A DNA stretch of 16,510 bases from an uncultured Eubacteriales bacterium (GCA_949747935.1 CATKHE010000151.1:1-16510), one strand, 5' to 3'. Positions 1 to 6,469 are shown, counted from the first letter of the stretch. Notes: generated by a model from the sequence alone, not told the origin. Program-made: numbers and translations.

Positions 1-300
1 GGCGCCGATCTCCACCTTGGTGTAGGGCTGACGGTGGCCCTGGCGCTTACGATAGCCCTTCTTGGGGGTGTACTTGAAGATGCGGATCTTCTTGCCCTTT
101 CCGTTCTTGACCACGGTGGCGGCCACGGAAGCGCCCTCCACGGTGGGAGCGCCGAAGGTGGCCTTGTCGCCGTCCAGAACTGCCAGCACCTGGTCGAAGG
201 TGATGGACTGACCGGCCTCGGCCTCCAGCTTCTCGATGAACAGGGTGTCGCCCTGAGCCACCTTATACTGCTTGCCGCCGGTTACGATGATCGCCTGCAT
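1..300 (-). CDS. rplU: 50S ribosomal protein L21, 3' end cut by the window edge
   Basis: This gene encodes large-subunit ribosomal protein L21, which binds 23S rRNA. The first 100 codons are visible. The start is ATG at 300, preceded by the ribosome binding site AAAGGAG eight bases or so upstream. The N-terminus [14 protein letters not shown], the central [11 protein letters not shown] and the basic C-terminal part with [15 protein letters not shown] are diagnostic of L21. The family is about 102-103 residues, so only the last few codons are missing. In Firmicutes rplU usually heads an operon with a small ribosome-associated protease gene and rpmA (L27), which would lie to the left, outside the window. 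It has its own strong promoter and a short leader (separate entries). Confidence 0.97.
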   Translation of the reverse strand, partial: MQAIIVTGGKQYKVAQGDTLFIEKLEAEAGQSITFDQVLAVLDGDKATFGAPTVEGASVAATVVKNGKGKKIRIFKYTPKKGYRKRQGHRQPYTKVEIGA

Positions 301-381
301 TGTATTCAACTCCTTTATTACGGGCTCGCTCTCCCAGGCGGGGCTTCCCCTCTTGCGTGCCTGTCTCGATGCGGCTTTAAT

Positions 382-410
382 ATTTTACCAGCAGGACAGG
401 CAGTTGTCAA
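382..410 (-). promoter_or_regulatory. Sigma-A-type promoter of rplU
   Basis: On the minus strand, TTGACA (405-410) and TAAAAT (382-387) are separated by exactly 17 bases, an almost perfect vegetative promoter. Transcription should begin near 375, giving a leader of about 75 bases before rplU. The leader contains short G/C-rich inverted repeats (for example GGGG-AAG-CCCC). It could be an L21-type ribosomal-protein leader, but I cannot match a consensus with certainty. Confidence 0.85.
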
Positions 411-487
411 GGGGGCTTAACGGTTTTTTGATATTTTTTCATATGTCCAAGGCCCGCCCGCAGGGATGCCCCATGACACGTCCCTGC

Positions 488-516
488 TTGCGTTCACATT
501 CCCTATATGATAAAAT
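488..516 (+). promoter_or_regulatory. Probable promoter of the small gene at 543
   Basis: TTGCGT (488-493) and TAAAAT (511-516) are 17 bases apart on the plus strand. An overlapping TATGAT (506-511) is an alternative -10. The gene start follows 26 bases later with a good ribosome binding site, so this is the likely promoter, diverging from that of rplU. Confidence 0.55.
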
Positions 517-542
517 GGGTAAAAAGCAAGGAGGCGTTTTCC

Positions 543-911
543 ATGAAATTCAAACCGGAGATTGCCGGTGCCGTTCTGTCCGCCGAAATACTGGAGCGAG
601 ACTACGCCCAGTCCCGAAACATGGGCAGGATTCACCTGGGTGAAAGCTGTCTGTTCCTTCGAAAACTTTCCGGGACCTCATATCTCCCATACAGCCGGAT
701 TCTCCGGGCATGGCTGCGGCAGGAGGAGGTCAAGGCCCGGATGTGCTGTGCCACCGCCAATTTCGACCAGTTCTATCTGGTAACAGCCTGCGACGACGGC
801 CAGGAGCGCCGGGCCCAGGTCATCGACAAAGACGCCGGCCAGGCCACGCTGGACCATATCTCCGCAAAAAATCCGGAGGTCGAGATCGGATATCTCAAGC
901 CAACCGAATAG
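543..911 (+). CDS. Conserved-looking hypothetical protein, 122 aa
   Basis: I do not recognise this protein with confidence. The ATG at 543 is chosen over in-frame upstream codons because AAGGAGG (528-534) sits 8 bases before it and the upstream extension runs into the promoter. The product is soluble, with no signal peptide or membrane helix. Its middle alternates short hydrophobic strands (GESCLFLR, YLPYSRILRAWLR, KARMCCATANFDQFYLV), and the end is helix-like (QATLDHISAKNP) followed by a last strand. This pattern recalls small PH-like folds, but that is only inference from strand order. It is a single-gene transcript between its own promoter and a strong terminator, convergent with the NhaC-type transporter gene and divergent from rplU. 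Codon use resembles its neighbours. Confidence 0.75.
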   Translation: MKFKPEIAGAVLSAEILERDYAQSRNMGRIHLGESCLFLRKLSGTSYLPYSRILRAWLRQEEVKARMCCATANFDQFYLVTACDDGQERRAQVIDKDAGQATLDHISAKNPEVEIGYLKPTE

Positions 912-946
912 ATCAGAAGGCCGCCCTGGTAGGGCGGCCTTCTGAT
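912..946. terminator. Bidirectional hairpin terminator between convergent genes
   Basis: A perfect 16-bp stem (912-927 with 931-946) closes on a 3-base loop. It begins one base after the stop codon of the 122-aa gene and 12 bases beyond the stop of the convergent transporter gene. The run of T after it is short on both strands, but the very stable stem and its position make a shared terminator the natural reading. Confidence 0.8.
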
Positions 947-958
947 TTGCGGAGGAGC

Positions 959-2698
959 TCAGGCGTTTTTCTGACCGCTCTTCATATAGAACAGGAATGC
1001 TAACATCAAAACGGCACCGATAGGCAGGGAGATAACACCCGGCAACCCAATTGTCACCAGCACGCCCGCAGTGAGATAGCTCAGCCCTGCGACGACGGCA
1101 CAGGAGATGGCGTAGGGCAATTGGGTGGACACATGGTTCACATGGTCGCACTGAGCGCCGGCGGAGGCCATGATGGTGGTGTCGGAGATGGGAGAACAGT
1201 GGTCACCGCAGACAGCGCCGGCCATGCAGGCGGAGACGCAGATGATAACCAGAGGGTCGTCGGGGGTATCGGTGAAAACGTTCTGAACAATTGGAATCAG
1301 AATGCCGAAAGTGCCCCAGGAGGTGCCGGTGGCGAAGGCCAGCAGGCAACCCACCACGAACACAATCACGGGCAGCAGCACCTGAATGCCGGAGGCGGAG
1401 CGCACCAGGTCCCGGACAAAGTACTTGGCTCCCAGAGAATCGGTCATATTTTTCAGGGACCACGCAAAGGTAAGGATCAGGATGGCGGGTACCATAGCCT
1501 TGAAGCCCTCGGGGATGCAGCCCATCATCTCCTTAAAGGACATGGACTTGCGGAAAAAGTAGTAGATAAAGGCAAAAATCAGGCCGAAAGCGGAACCCAG
1601 CATCAGGCCTACGGAGGCGTCGGAGTTGGAGAAAGCGGTGACAAAATCCACACCGGAAAAGAAGCCGCCGGAGTAAATCATGCCGATGACGCAGGCCACA
1701 ACCAGCACCAGAATGGGCAGCACCAGGTCCAGCACAGAACCCTTGTTCTCCTCCACCTCATTGTCCAGCATAGCGTAAGGGTTAGCACCGGAGAACAGGT
1801 CCCCTCCCCGGGCGTTCCTCTCATATCTCGCCATGGGACCAAACTCCACATTCATTAGGACCATGCCTACCATCATGACAATGGTGAAAAGCGCATAGAA
1901 GTTGTAGGGGATGGCACGGATGAACAGGTTCAGGCCCTGTCCGTCCTCCGCGAAGCCGGCCACAGCGGCGGCCCAGGAAGAGATCGGGGCGATGATGCAG
2001 ATGGGAGCAGCGGTAGCGTCGATGAGGTAGGCCAGCTTGGCCCGGGACACATTCTGCTTGTCAGTGATGGGCCGCATAACGGAACCCACGGTGAGGCAGT
2101 TGAAGTAGTCGTCAATAAAGATCAGGCAGCCCAGCACAATGGTGGCCAGCTGCGCTCCGGCTCGGGATTTTATATTCTCTTTGGCCCAGCGTCCAAATGC
2201 GGCGGATCCGCCCGCCTTGTTCATCAGACACACCATAACGCCCAAGATGACCAAGAACACCAGAATGCCCACATTGTAGCTATTGGACAGGGAGGCCACG
2301 ATGCCGTCATTGAAGGCGTGGAGCACTGTCCCCTCAAAGGAGAAATTGGAGTAGAGCAGGCCGCCCATCAAAATACCGATGAACAGGGAGGAGTAGACCT
2401 CCTTGGTAATTAGTGCCAAGGCGATGGCGATTACTGGAGGCAGCAGAGACATGGGGGTGTTGAAGAAATTACTGGAGGACTGGATATAGCCCACATATTC
2501 ACTGTCTGCGCAGGTCTCACAGAAAACGGCCTCACCCTCATCGGACAGGACAACACCCATAGTCCCGCAGTCGGGGCACTCAATATACTTGGTTCCGGTC
2601 AGCTCGGTTGGGTCGGCGGCGAAGACGGTGCTGATCATGGCCAAGAGCGCCATCGCCAGGATGGCGGTCCGCAGGCCAAAGCTTCTTCTGGTTCTCAT
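959..2698 (-). CDS. NhaC-family transporter under lysine-riboswitch control, probable lysine permease
   Basis: This is a 579-aa polytopic membrane protein of the NhaC Na+/H+ antiporter family. The family core is seen in the segment with FIDDYFNCLTVGSVMRPITD and ATAAPICIIAPISSW, and in the C-terminal GTSWGTFGILIPI and GDHCSPISDTT motifs. Start ATG 2698 follows a TAGGAGG site. The upstream lysine riboswitch argues that the substrate is lysine rather than only sodium and protons; NhaC-like genes under L-boxes have been predicted to be lysine transporters. An unusual feature is the N-terminus: a signal-peptide-like segment (residues 5-27, ending VFA), then a Cys-x2-Cys ... Cys-x2-Cys motif (C41, C44, C60, C63) resembling a zinc ribbon, before the first core helix near residue 84. 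The gene is monocistronic, convergent with the 122-aa gene. The transport role is inferred and the direction is not shown by sequence. Confidence 0.92.
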   Translation of the reverse strand: MRTRRSFGLRTAILAMALLAMISTVFAADPTELTGTKYIECPDCGTMGVVLSDEGEAVFCETCADSEYVGYIQSSSNFFNTPMSLLPPVIAIALALITKEVYSSLFIGILMGGLLYSNFSFEGTVLHAFNDGIVASLSNSYNVGILVFLVILGVMVCLMNKAGGSAAFGRWAKENIKSRAGAQLATIVLGCLIFIDDYFNCLTVGSVMRPITDKQNVSRAKLAYLIDATAAPICIIAPISSWAAAVAGFAEDGQGLNLFIRAIPYNFYALFTIVMMVGMVLMNVEFGPMARYERNARGGDLFSGANPYAMLDNEVEENKGSVLDLVLPILVLVVACVIGMIYSGGFFSGVDFVTAFSNSDASVGLMLGSAFGLIFAFIYYFFRKSMSFKEMMGCIPEGFKAMVPAILILTFAWSLKNMTDSLGAKYFVRDLVRSASGIQVLLPVIVFVVGCLLAFATGTSWGTFGILIPIVQNVFTDTPDDPLVIICVSACMAGAVCGDHCSPISDTTIMASAGAQCDHVNHVSTQLPYAISCAVVAGLSYLTAGVLVTIGLPGVISLPIGAVLMLAFLFYMKSGQKNA

Positions 2699-2724
2699 AT
2701 GTATTTCCCTCCTAAAAAATCCCG

Positions 2725-2804
2725 CTTCGCCCTGTGGCTCCTCCCCAAAGGGGACGGAACCGGGGCCTGCGCAGGTGACAGCTTGGGGTCACACAACCCC
2801 CGTT
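2725..2804. repeat. Cluster of short inverted repeats in the transporter leader
   Basis: Between the riboswitch terminator and the transporter start lie several small palindromes: CCCC-AAA-GGGG near 2743-2753, CCTGCGCAGG at 2766-2775, GTGAC/GTCAC (2775-2779 with 2788-2792), and GGGGT/ACCCC (2785-2789 with 2796-2800). The last two are mutually exclusive. The layout resembles dispersed intergenic repeats that I recall from gut Clostridia, but I cannot confirm copies elsewhere. Confidence 0.4.
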
Positions 2805-2809
2805 TGCGC

Positions 2810-2848
2810 AAAACAAAAACCATGGTGCGCGTAAAGCGCGCTCCATGG
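2810..2848 (-). terminator. Riboswitch-controlled intrinsic terminator
   Basis: Read on the minus strand, CCATGG-A-GCGCG pairs with CGCGC-A-CCATGG (2820-2848, one A-A mismatch, loop CTTTA). The next ten bases are TTTTTGTTTT (2810-2819). This is a textbook intrinsic terminator, placed about 36 bases after the lysine aptamer and about 110 bases before the transporter start. Confidence 0.93.
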
Positions 2849-2884
2849 CAAAACCGGAGGTCCTCAGCCTCAGCTGGGACCCCT

Positions 2885-3046
2885 GGATAGCGCTCCACTC
2901 AATCGTGACAGTCCGTGGGATGTTCTCCCGCGGCCCAGGTCGGACGGCTCAGGCAAGTCGCATCCTTCCTTCGGCGGCGCACCCTCTCCCCCGGGACGGC
3001 TGCCTGCCCTAGTCCCGCAGTACGCATGAGCGCCGCGCCTCTATCC
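2885..3046 (-). promoter_or_regulatory. Lysine riboswitch (L-box) aptamer
   Basis: The minus-strand RNA starts with GGATAGAGGCGCGG and ends with CTGTCACGATTGAG then TGGAGCGCTATCC. The terminal GGATAG and CTATCC (3041-3046 and 2885-2890) form P1. Conserved L-box landmarks appear in order: GATAGAGG-GCG, a GTA loop-E-like element, GCGCCGCCGAAG, ACTGTCA, and TGGAG-GCTATC. These match the Bacillus subtilis lysC leader in order and spacing, as I remember that sequence. In the family, lysine stabilises P1 and favours the terminator, switching the gene off when lysine is plentiful. It lies between a consensus promoter and an intrinsic terminator upstream of the NhaC-type gene. Confidence 0.95.
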
Positions 3047-3063
3047 TCTATGAAATTTCAGAC

Positions 3064-3092
3064 ATCATACCACATACTAGAGGGAATGTCAA
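3064..3092 (-). promoter_or_regulatory. Sigma-A promoter of the lysine-riboswitch transcript
   Basis: On the minus strand, TTGACA (3087-3092) and TATGAT (3064-3069) are separated by 17 bases. Transcription should start near 3057, about 10 bases before P1 of the lysine riboswitch. The match to consensus is 6/6 and 5/6. Confidence 0.9.
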
Positions 3093-3177
3093 TGGTCATT
3101 TGAGAAAACTGATCCCTTGGGGGATTATTTTGGCGGGGCCCGGCTCTGTGCCCGCATTATTTTTCTGCCATCCGCAG

Positions 3178-3205
3178 ACCAAACTCCAGCCGAAGTCATA
3201 GAATA
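3178..3205 (+). promoter_or_regulatory. Possible sporulation-type (sigma-K/sigma-E-like) promoter
   Basis: CATAGAATA (3197-3205) fits the CATAnnnTA -10 pattern of sigma-K and is close to the sigma-E -10. An ACC with its A at 3178 gives a 16-base gap, as expected for the minimal sigma-K -35. No vegetative promoter is evident in this gap. The gene downstream is of a kind seen in spore formers, which is the only other support. Confidence 0.3.
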
Positions 3206-3256
3206 TAGCAGCCCATCGCAATACATGTTGGAATCCAAGCAAAGGAGTATATTCAT

Positions 3257-4105
3257 ATGGAACTGAAAGTTGATATCCCTTCCCTAACCGGGCAGGATAT
3301 AAACCCTGAGACCTTCCAGCGAGTCTGGAACCGGGTGATGCCCGACCAGCCTGCCGCCCGGTCCGATTCGGTCCTCCCCGACACGGCCCGCCCCACCGAG
3401 CCCATCGTCCCCTCCGAGGAGCCGTCGCCGGAGCTGTCTCCGGTCCCCGAGTGTCCCGCTCTTCCCCCAGTCCCGGACTGTCCTGCGGGGCCGGAGCCCC
3501 CCGTCTGCCCCGATTGTCCTGCCTGCCCGGACTGTCCCAGCTGTCCTGATTGTCCCGATTGTCCCGATTGTCCGGACTGCCCGCCTCAGACGGAGTGCCC
3601 TGACTGCCCCGTCAGTCTGCCGCAGACGGCCCCCTGCTGTTCTCCCTGCTGCTGTCCCCCCTGTCCACCGTACGCCTGTCCGCCCACCCCCTGTCTAGGC
3701 GAGGCCTCCCAGGGGGATAAGCAGCGCCTGGAGACGCTGATGACCCTGGCGCAGGCCGGTGCGCTGGCCGGTCAGTTGCTGACCCGGCGGGCCAGCGCTT
3801 CCTGCGCCCGGACCCTTTCTGCCTTGGCCCGGGATCACCGGCTGGCCTTCCGCCGGCTGTCCGCAGCCTATTTTCTCATCACAGGCAGGCGGTACGTCCC
3901 CAAGTGCGCCGCTCCCTGCCTGCCTGCCTCGCTGGCTCTAGCCCTGCGGCAGCAATTCGTCTGGGAACAGACCTGGGAACAGAGAAACTGTCAGGCCGCC
4001 CAGTCCACAGCCGACCCCTGTCTGAAGGAACTCTACCTGGAACTGGCCCAGGAAGGCGCTCTCCACGCCGGCTGTATCCGGTCCCTTTTGGAACAGATGT
4101 CTTGA
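3257..4105 (+). CDS. Cys-Pro-Asp repeat protein with C-terminal ferritin-like helical domain
   Basis: The 282-aa product starts at ATG 3257, nine bases after AAAGGAG. It has three parts. Residues 1-60 are an acidic, Pro-rich leader with an INPETFQRVWNRVMPD motif. Residues 66-146 are extremely Cys/Pro-rich with 21 Cys, including a run from C84 to C108 in which Cys recurs exactly every third residue (CPD, CPA, CPS), then a CC/CCC cluster near 127-136. Residues 150-282 are helical and resemble the ferritin-like domain of Clostridial proteins (LSAAYFLITGRRY; TADPCLKELYLELAQEGALHA), though the metal-binding Glu/His pairs of true ferritins are largely absent. There is no signal peptide. Plausible roles are metal or thiol storage, or a cross-linked structural (spore-coat-like) protein; both are inference. 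The alpha/beta hydrolase gene follows 64 bases downstream on the same strand. Confidence 0.8.
   Translation: MELKVDIPSLTGQDINPETFQRVWNRVMPDQPAARSDSVLPDTARPTEPIVPSEEPSPELSPVPECPALPPVPDCPAGPEPPVCPDCPACPDCPSCPDCPDCPDCPDCPPQTECPDCPVSLPQTAPCCSPCCCPPCPPYACPPTPCLGEASQGDKQRLETLMTLAQAGALAGQLLTRRASASCARTLSALARDHRLAFRRLSAAYFLITGRRYVPKCAAPCLPASLALALRQQFVWEQTWEQRNCQAAQSTADPCLKELYLELAQEGALHAGCIRSLLEQMS
3506..3586 (+). repeat. In-frame 9-bp tandem repeat encoding Cys-Pro-Asp
   Basis: Nine consecutive 9-base units of the type TGTCC(C/T)GAT, starting at codon 84 of the Cys-rich gene, encode CPD/CPA/CPS tripeptides. The units differ mostly at third codon positions, so the protein repeat is older or better conserved than the DNA repeat. 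Such an array could change length by slippage without breaking the frame. Confidence 0.85.
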
Positions 4106-4169
4106 CGGGAGGACTTTTCTGGGGTAGACTTTAGAAAAAACGCTCCCTGGAGCAGAATAGAGGTGCGCT

Positions 4170-5096
4170 ATGATCCAGACCTTTGATTTCTCTTACCCTT
4201 CCTCCAACCAAATTCACACCGTCCACGCCCGGGAGTGGACCCCCGAGGGCAGCCCCCGGGGAGTGGTGCAGATCGTTCACGGGGTGGCCGAGCACATTGG
4301 ACGGTATGACCCCGTGGCCCGGTTCCTGGCCTCCCACGGCTACGTGGTGTGCGGTGAGGACCACCTGGGCCACGGCCTTACCGCCGGGGGCAAGTTCGGC
4401 TACTTTGGCCCCAAAAACGGCTGGGACCTGGTGGCCCGGGACGTCCGCCGCCTGCGGGAACTGGAGGGGGAGAAGCACACGAACCTGCCCTATGTGATCC
4501 TGGGCCACTCCATGGGCTCTTTCCTCACCCGAACCTACCTGATCCGCTGGCCGGGTACGGTGGACGGGGCCATCCTGTCGGGCACGGGCCAGGAGAGCGC
4601 CGCCGCGGTGGCCTCCGGCAAGGCCCTGTCCGGGGCGCTTTGCAGGACAAAGGGCCCGGACTATGTGAGCAAGCTGGTCAATAACCTGTCCCTGGGGGCC
4701 TATAACAAGGCCTTCAAGCCCAACCGCACCTCCTCCGACTGGATCACCCGGGCCGAGGCGGCGGGGGACGCCTATCTGGCCGACCCGCTGTGCACCTTTA
4801 TTCCCACGGTGGGCATGTTCCGGGACATGATGGGCGGTTTGCAGTTCATCGCCGATCCGGCCAATCTGGCCAAAATGAACAAGGACACCCCCGTCTATTT
4901 CCTCTCCGGCGACCGGGACCCGGTGGGTTCCATGGGCAAAGGGGTGCGCAAGGTGGAGGGGATGTTCCGCGCCGCGGGGTGTAAGGACGTCACCGTGAAG
5001 CTCTACCCCGGCGGCCGCCACGAGATGTTCAACGAGATCAACCGCCAGGAGGTCTTTCAGGACCTGCTGACTTGGGTCGAAAGTAAACTGACATAA
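4170..5096 (+). CDS. Alpha/beta hydrolase, monoacylglycerol lipase/lysophospholipase type
   Basis: The 308-aa protein belongs to the serine aminopeptidase S33/Hydrolase_4 group, which contains monoglyceride lipases and lysophospholipases. Visible landmarks are the oxyanion segment HGVAEHIGRY (37-46), HLGHG (65-69), the nucleophile elbow GHSMGS with Ser114, a candidate acid in GDRD (Asp248 or Asp250), and His284 in GGRHEMFNE. No signal peptide is present, so it should act in the cytoplasm, probably on monoacylglycerols or lysolipids; the true substrate is not shown by sequence. Length is normal for the family. Start ATG 4170 has an AGAGGTG site just upstream. It may be cotranscribed with the Cys-rich gene (64-base gap, no terminator seen). 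A hairpin terminator follows its stop codon directly. Confidence 0.93.
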   Translation: MIQTFDFSYPSSNQIHTVHAREWTPEGSPRGVVQIVHGVAEHIGRYDPVARFLASHGYVVCGEDHLGHGLTAGGKFGYFGPKNGWDLVARDVRRLRELEGEKHTNLPYVILGHSMGSFLTRTYLIRWPGTVDGAILSGTGQESAAAVASGKALSGALCRTKGPDYVSKLVNNLSLGAYNKAFKPNRTSSDWITRAEAAGDAYLADPLCTFIPTVGMFRDMMGGLQFIADPANLAKMNKDTPVYFLSGDRDPVGSMGKGVRKVEGMFRAAGCKDVTVKLYPGGRHEMFNEINRQEVFQDLLTWVESKLT

Positions 5097-5100
5097 CGAA

Positions 5101-5127
5101 AACAGGCCCGCCGATGGCGGGCCTGTT
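5101..5127. terminator. Bidirectional hairpin terminator
   Basis: A perfect 12-bp stem (5101-5112 with 5116-5127) closes on loop GAT. It lies 4 bases after the hydrolase stop and 9 bases beyond the stop of the convergent small membrane protein gene. Reading minus, the stem is followed by TTTTCGTT, a fair U-tract; reading plus, TTTT appears a few bases later. Confidence 0.85.
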
Positions 5128-5136
5128 AGGCTGTTT

Positions 5137-5430
5137 TCAGTGCCTTTTTACATGAGCCCAGAAACTGAGGCCGAAGAAGTAGGCCGTCATGCCGATGCCA
5201 ATCATCAGAGCGATGAAGATCATCCAAGACACCCGCAGGGGCACATACAGTCCAGCCAGCAGGAACATCATGCCCACACTCAGCCAAATCGTCCCCTTTT
5301 CCAACGGGACCCTCCGGGCCTTCTTCTCCGTCTCAGCCGCCCCCAGGCGGAAGTTCTTCACGGCATTCCACAGCCCTACGGCGGCCACCAGGAAAAATAA
5401 GATGGTAATTACGATCTCATAAGCACCCGT
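5137..5430 (-). CDS. Small membrane protein with three predicted helices, start codon ambiguous
   Basis: I recognise no named family. The frame is open from just after the birA stop (5455-5457), in the same frame, down to TGA at 5137-5139. The only conventional start, GTG at 5388 (83 aa), has no ribosome binding site and would cut the first hydrophobic segment (IVITILFFLVAAVGLW) in half. A better-placed start is codon ACG at 5428-5430: it gives 97 aa, keeps the whole helix and has AGAGG six bases upstream. ACG differs from ATG by one transition. Further hydrophobic segments are TIWLSVGMMFLLAGLYVPL and WMIFIALMIGIGMTAYFFGL, with a basic cytoplasmic-looking linker (TEKKARR) between helices 1 and 2. 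The gene follows birA by 24 bases and ends at a shared terminator, so it is probably the last gene of the birA transcript. Confidence 0.72.
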   Translation of the reverse strand, partial: TGAYEIVITILFFLVAAVGLWNAVKNFRLGAAETEKKARRVPLEKGTIWLSVGMMFLLAGLYVPLRVSWMIFIALMIGIGMTAYFFGLSFWAHVKRH

Positions 5431-5454
5431 ACGCTCCCTCTCTTCCTTTCTGTC

Positions 5455-6447
5455 TTATACATACCCGTACATCCCCCGAACAGACACCTCTCCGGCGGAG
5501 ATGGTCTCCCGCTTGCCGTTGTAGTGCTCCACCACCAGGTTGAAGTCGTCGTCGATTTCCAAAGCGAAGGCCTGCCGGCGGGCGGTGGGGGTGATGAGCT
5601 GGACCTGATGGCCGGTGGTAATGCAGCCCGCCCGATACTTTTTCAAATACTCCGCCCGGTCCTCCGGATAACCAGCGTACATCCGGTCCAGGGCCAGAAT
5701 GATCTGGGCGGCCAGGTCGGCCCGGCGCACGGGGCGGCCCAAGACCTGGAACAGGGAGGTGGCCATCTCCCGCACCTCCTCGGAGAAGTCCTCCGGGGCG
5801 TGGTTCACATTGATGCCGATACCGGTGACCATGTAGTCCAGGGTGTTGGTCTCACTGACCAGGCTCAGCTCGGTAAGGATGCCCACCAGCTTCTTGCCGT
5901 TCAGAATGATATCGTTGGTCCACTTGATCTGGGGGCGGATACCGCAGCAGGCCTCAATGCCGTCGCACACTGCCACCGCCACCCAGGCGGTGAAGTCGCT
6001 CACCCTGCCGGGGTCCATATCGGGGCGGAACAGAGCGGACAGATAGAGCCCCTTGCCCCGTGGGGACTGGAAGCCCCTCCCCCGGCGACCCGCGCCGCCG
6101 GTCTGCTCCTCGGCGGTAATCACCAGCCCCTCCGGGGCCCCGGCCATCGCCCGGCGCTTGCATTCGGTGTTGGTGGAGTCGATCACATCCAGGCACACCA
6201 GTTCAGAGCCGATCTTCGCATCGGACAGCAGGCCAAACAGCTCCCCCACCCGCAAGCGGTCGGGGGAGTTTTCCAGACGGTAGCCCCGGTTTGGGGCGGA
6301 ATCAACCACATAGCCCTCCTGCCGCAGGCCCTCGATGGCTTTCCACACCCCGGCCCGGCTGATGCCCAGAGTGCGGCTCATGGCCTCTCCGGACAAATAT
6401 TCCCCCGGCCGCTCCCGTAGCAGGGCCAGCACTCGATCTCGGCTCAT
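5455..6447 (-). CDS. birA: Bifunctional biotin ligase / biotin operon repressor
   Basis: The enzyme activates biotin with ATP to biotinyl-AMP and transfers it to a lysine of biotin-carboxyl-carrier domains. With its N-terminal winged helix it can also repress biotin genes. The 330-aa protein shows a helix-turn-helix (about 1-60, including SRTLGISRAGVWKAIEGLR), then the ligase domain with the biotinyl-AMP loop GRRGRGF (120-126), GKGLYLS (131-137), KWTNDI (175-180) and GKKLVGILTE (184-193), and a C-terminal SH3-like domain to residue 330. ATG 6447 has AGGGGAG upstream. The DNA-binding domain marks it as a Class II, BirA-type protein. No biotin synthesis genes are in the window, so regulated targets lie elsewhere. 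It probably shares transcription with hpf upstream through a hairpin, and with the small membrane protein gene downstream. Confidence 0.96.
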   Translation of the reverse strand: MSRDRVLALLRERPGEYLSGEAMSRTLGISRAGVWKAIEGLRQEGYVVDSAPNRGYRLENSPDRLRVGELFGLLSDAKIGSELVCLDVIDSTNTECKRRAMAGAPEGLVITAEEQTGGAGRRGRGFQSPRGKGLYLSALFRPDMDPGRVSDFTAWVAVAVCDGIEACCGIRPQIKWTNDIILNGKKLVGILTELSLVSETNTLDYMVTGIGINVNHAPEDFSEEVREMATSLFQVLGRPVRRADLAAQIILALDRMYAGYPEDRAEYLKKYRAGCITTGHQVQLITPTARRQAFALEIDDDFNLVVEHYNGKRETISAGEVSVRGMYGYV

Positions 6448-6469
6448 GGCAACTCTCCCCTTCTGTTAA

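Noticed and set aside
3133..3165. Terminator-like GCGGG/CCCGC followed by T-rich sequence on the plus strand
   Set aside because: The stem is only 5 bp with a 13-base loop and there is no upstream plus-strand gene for it to terminate.
3506..3586. Short direct repeats considered as a CRISPR array
   Set aside because: The units are 9 bases without spacers and are in frame with a coding sequence, so this is a protein repeat.
4142..4153. GCTCC-CT-GGAGC palindrome between the Cys-rich gene and the hydrolase
   Set aside because: Five base pairs with a 2-base loop cannot form a stable RNA hairpin, and there is no other support for an operator.
4131..5021. Long minus-strand frame opposite the alpha/beta hydrolase
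   Set aside because: The plus-strand hydrolase has a complete catalytic triad; the opposite frame has no start signals or motifs.
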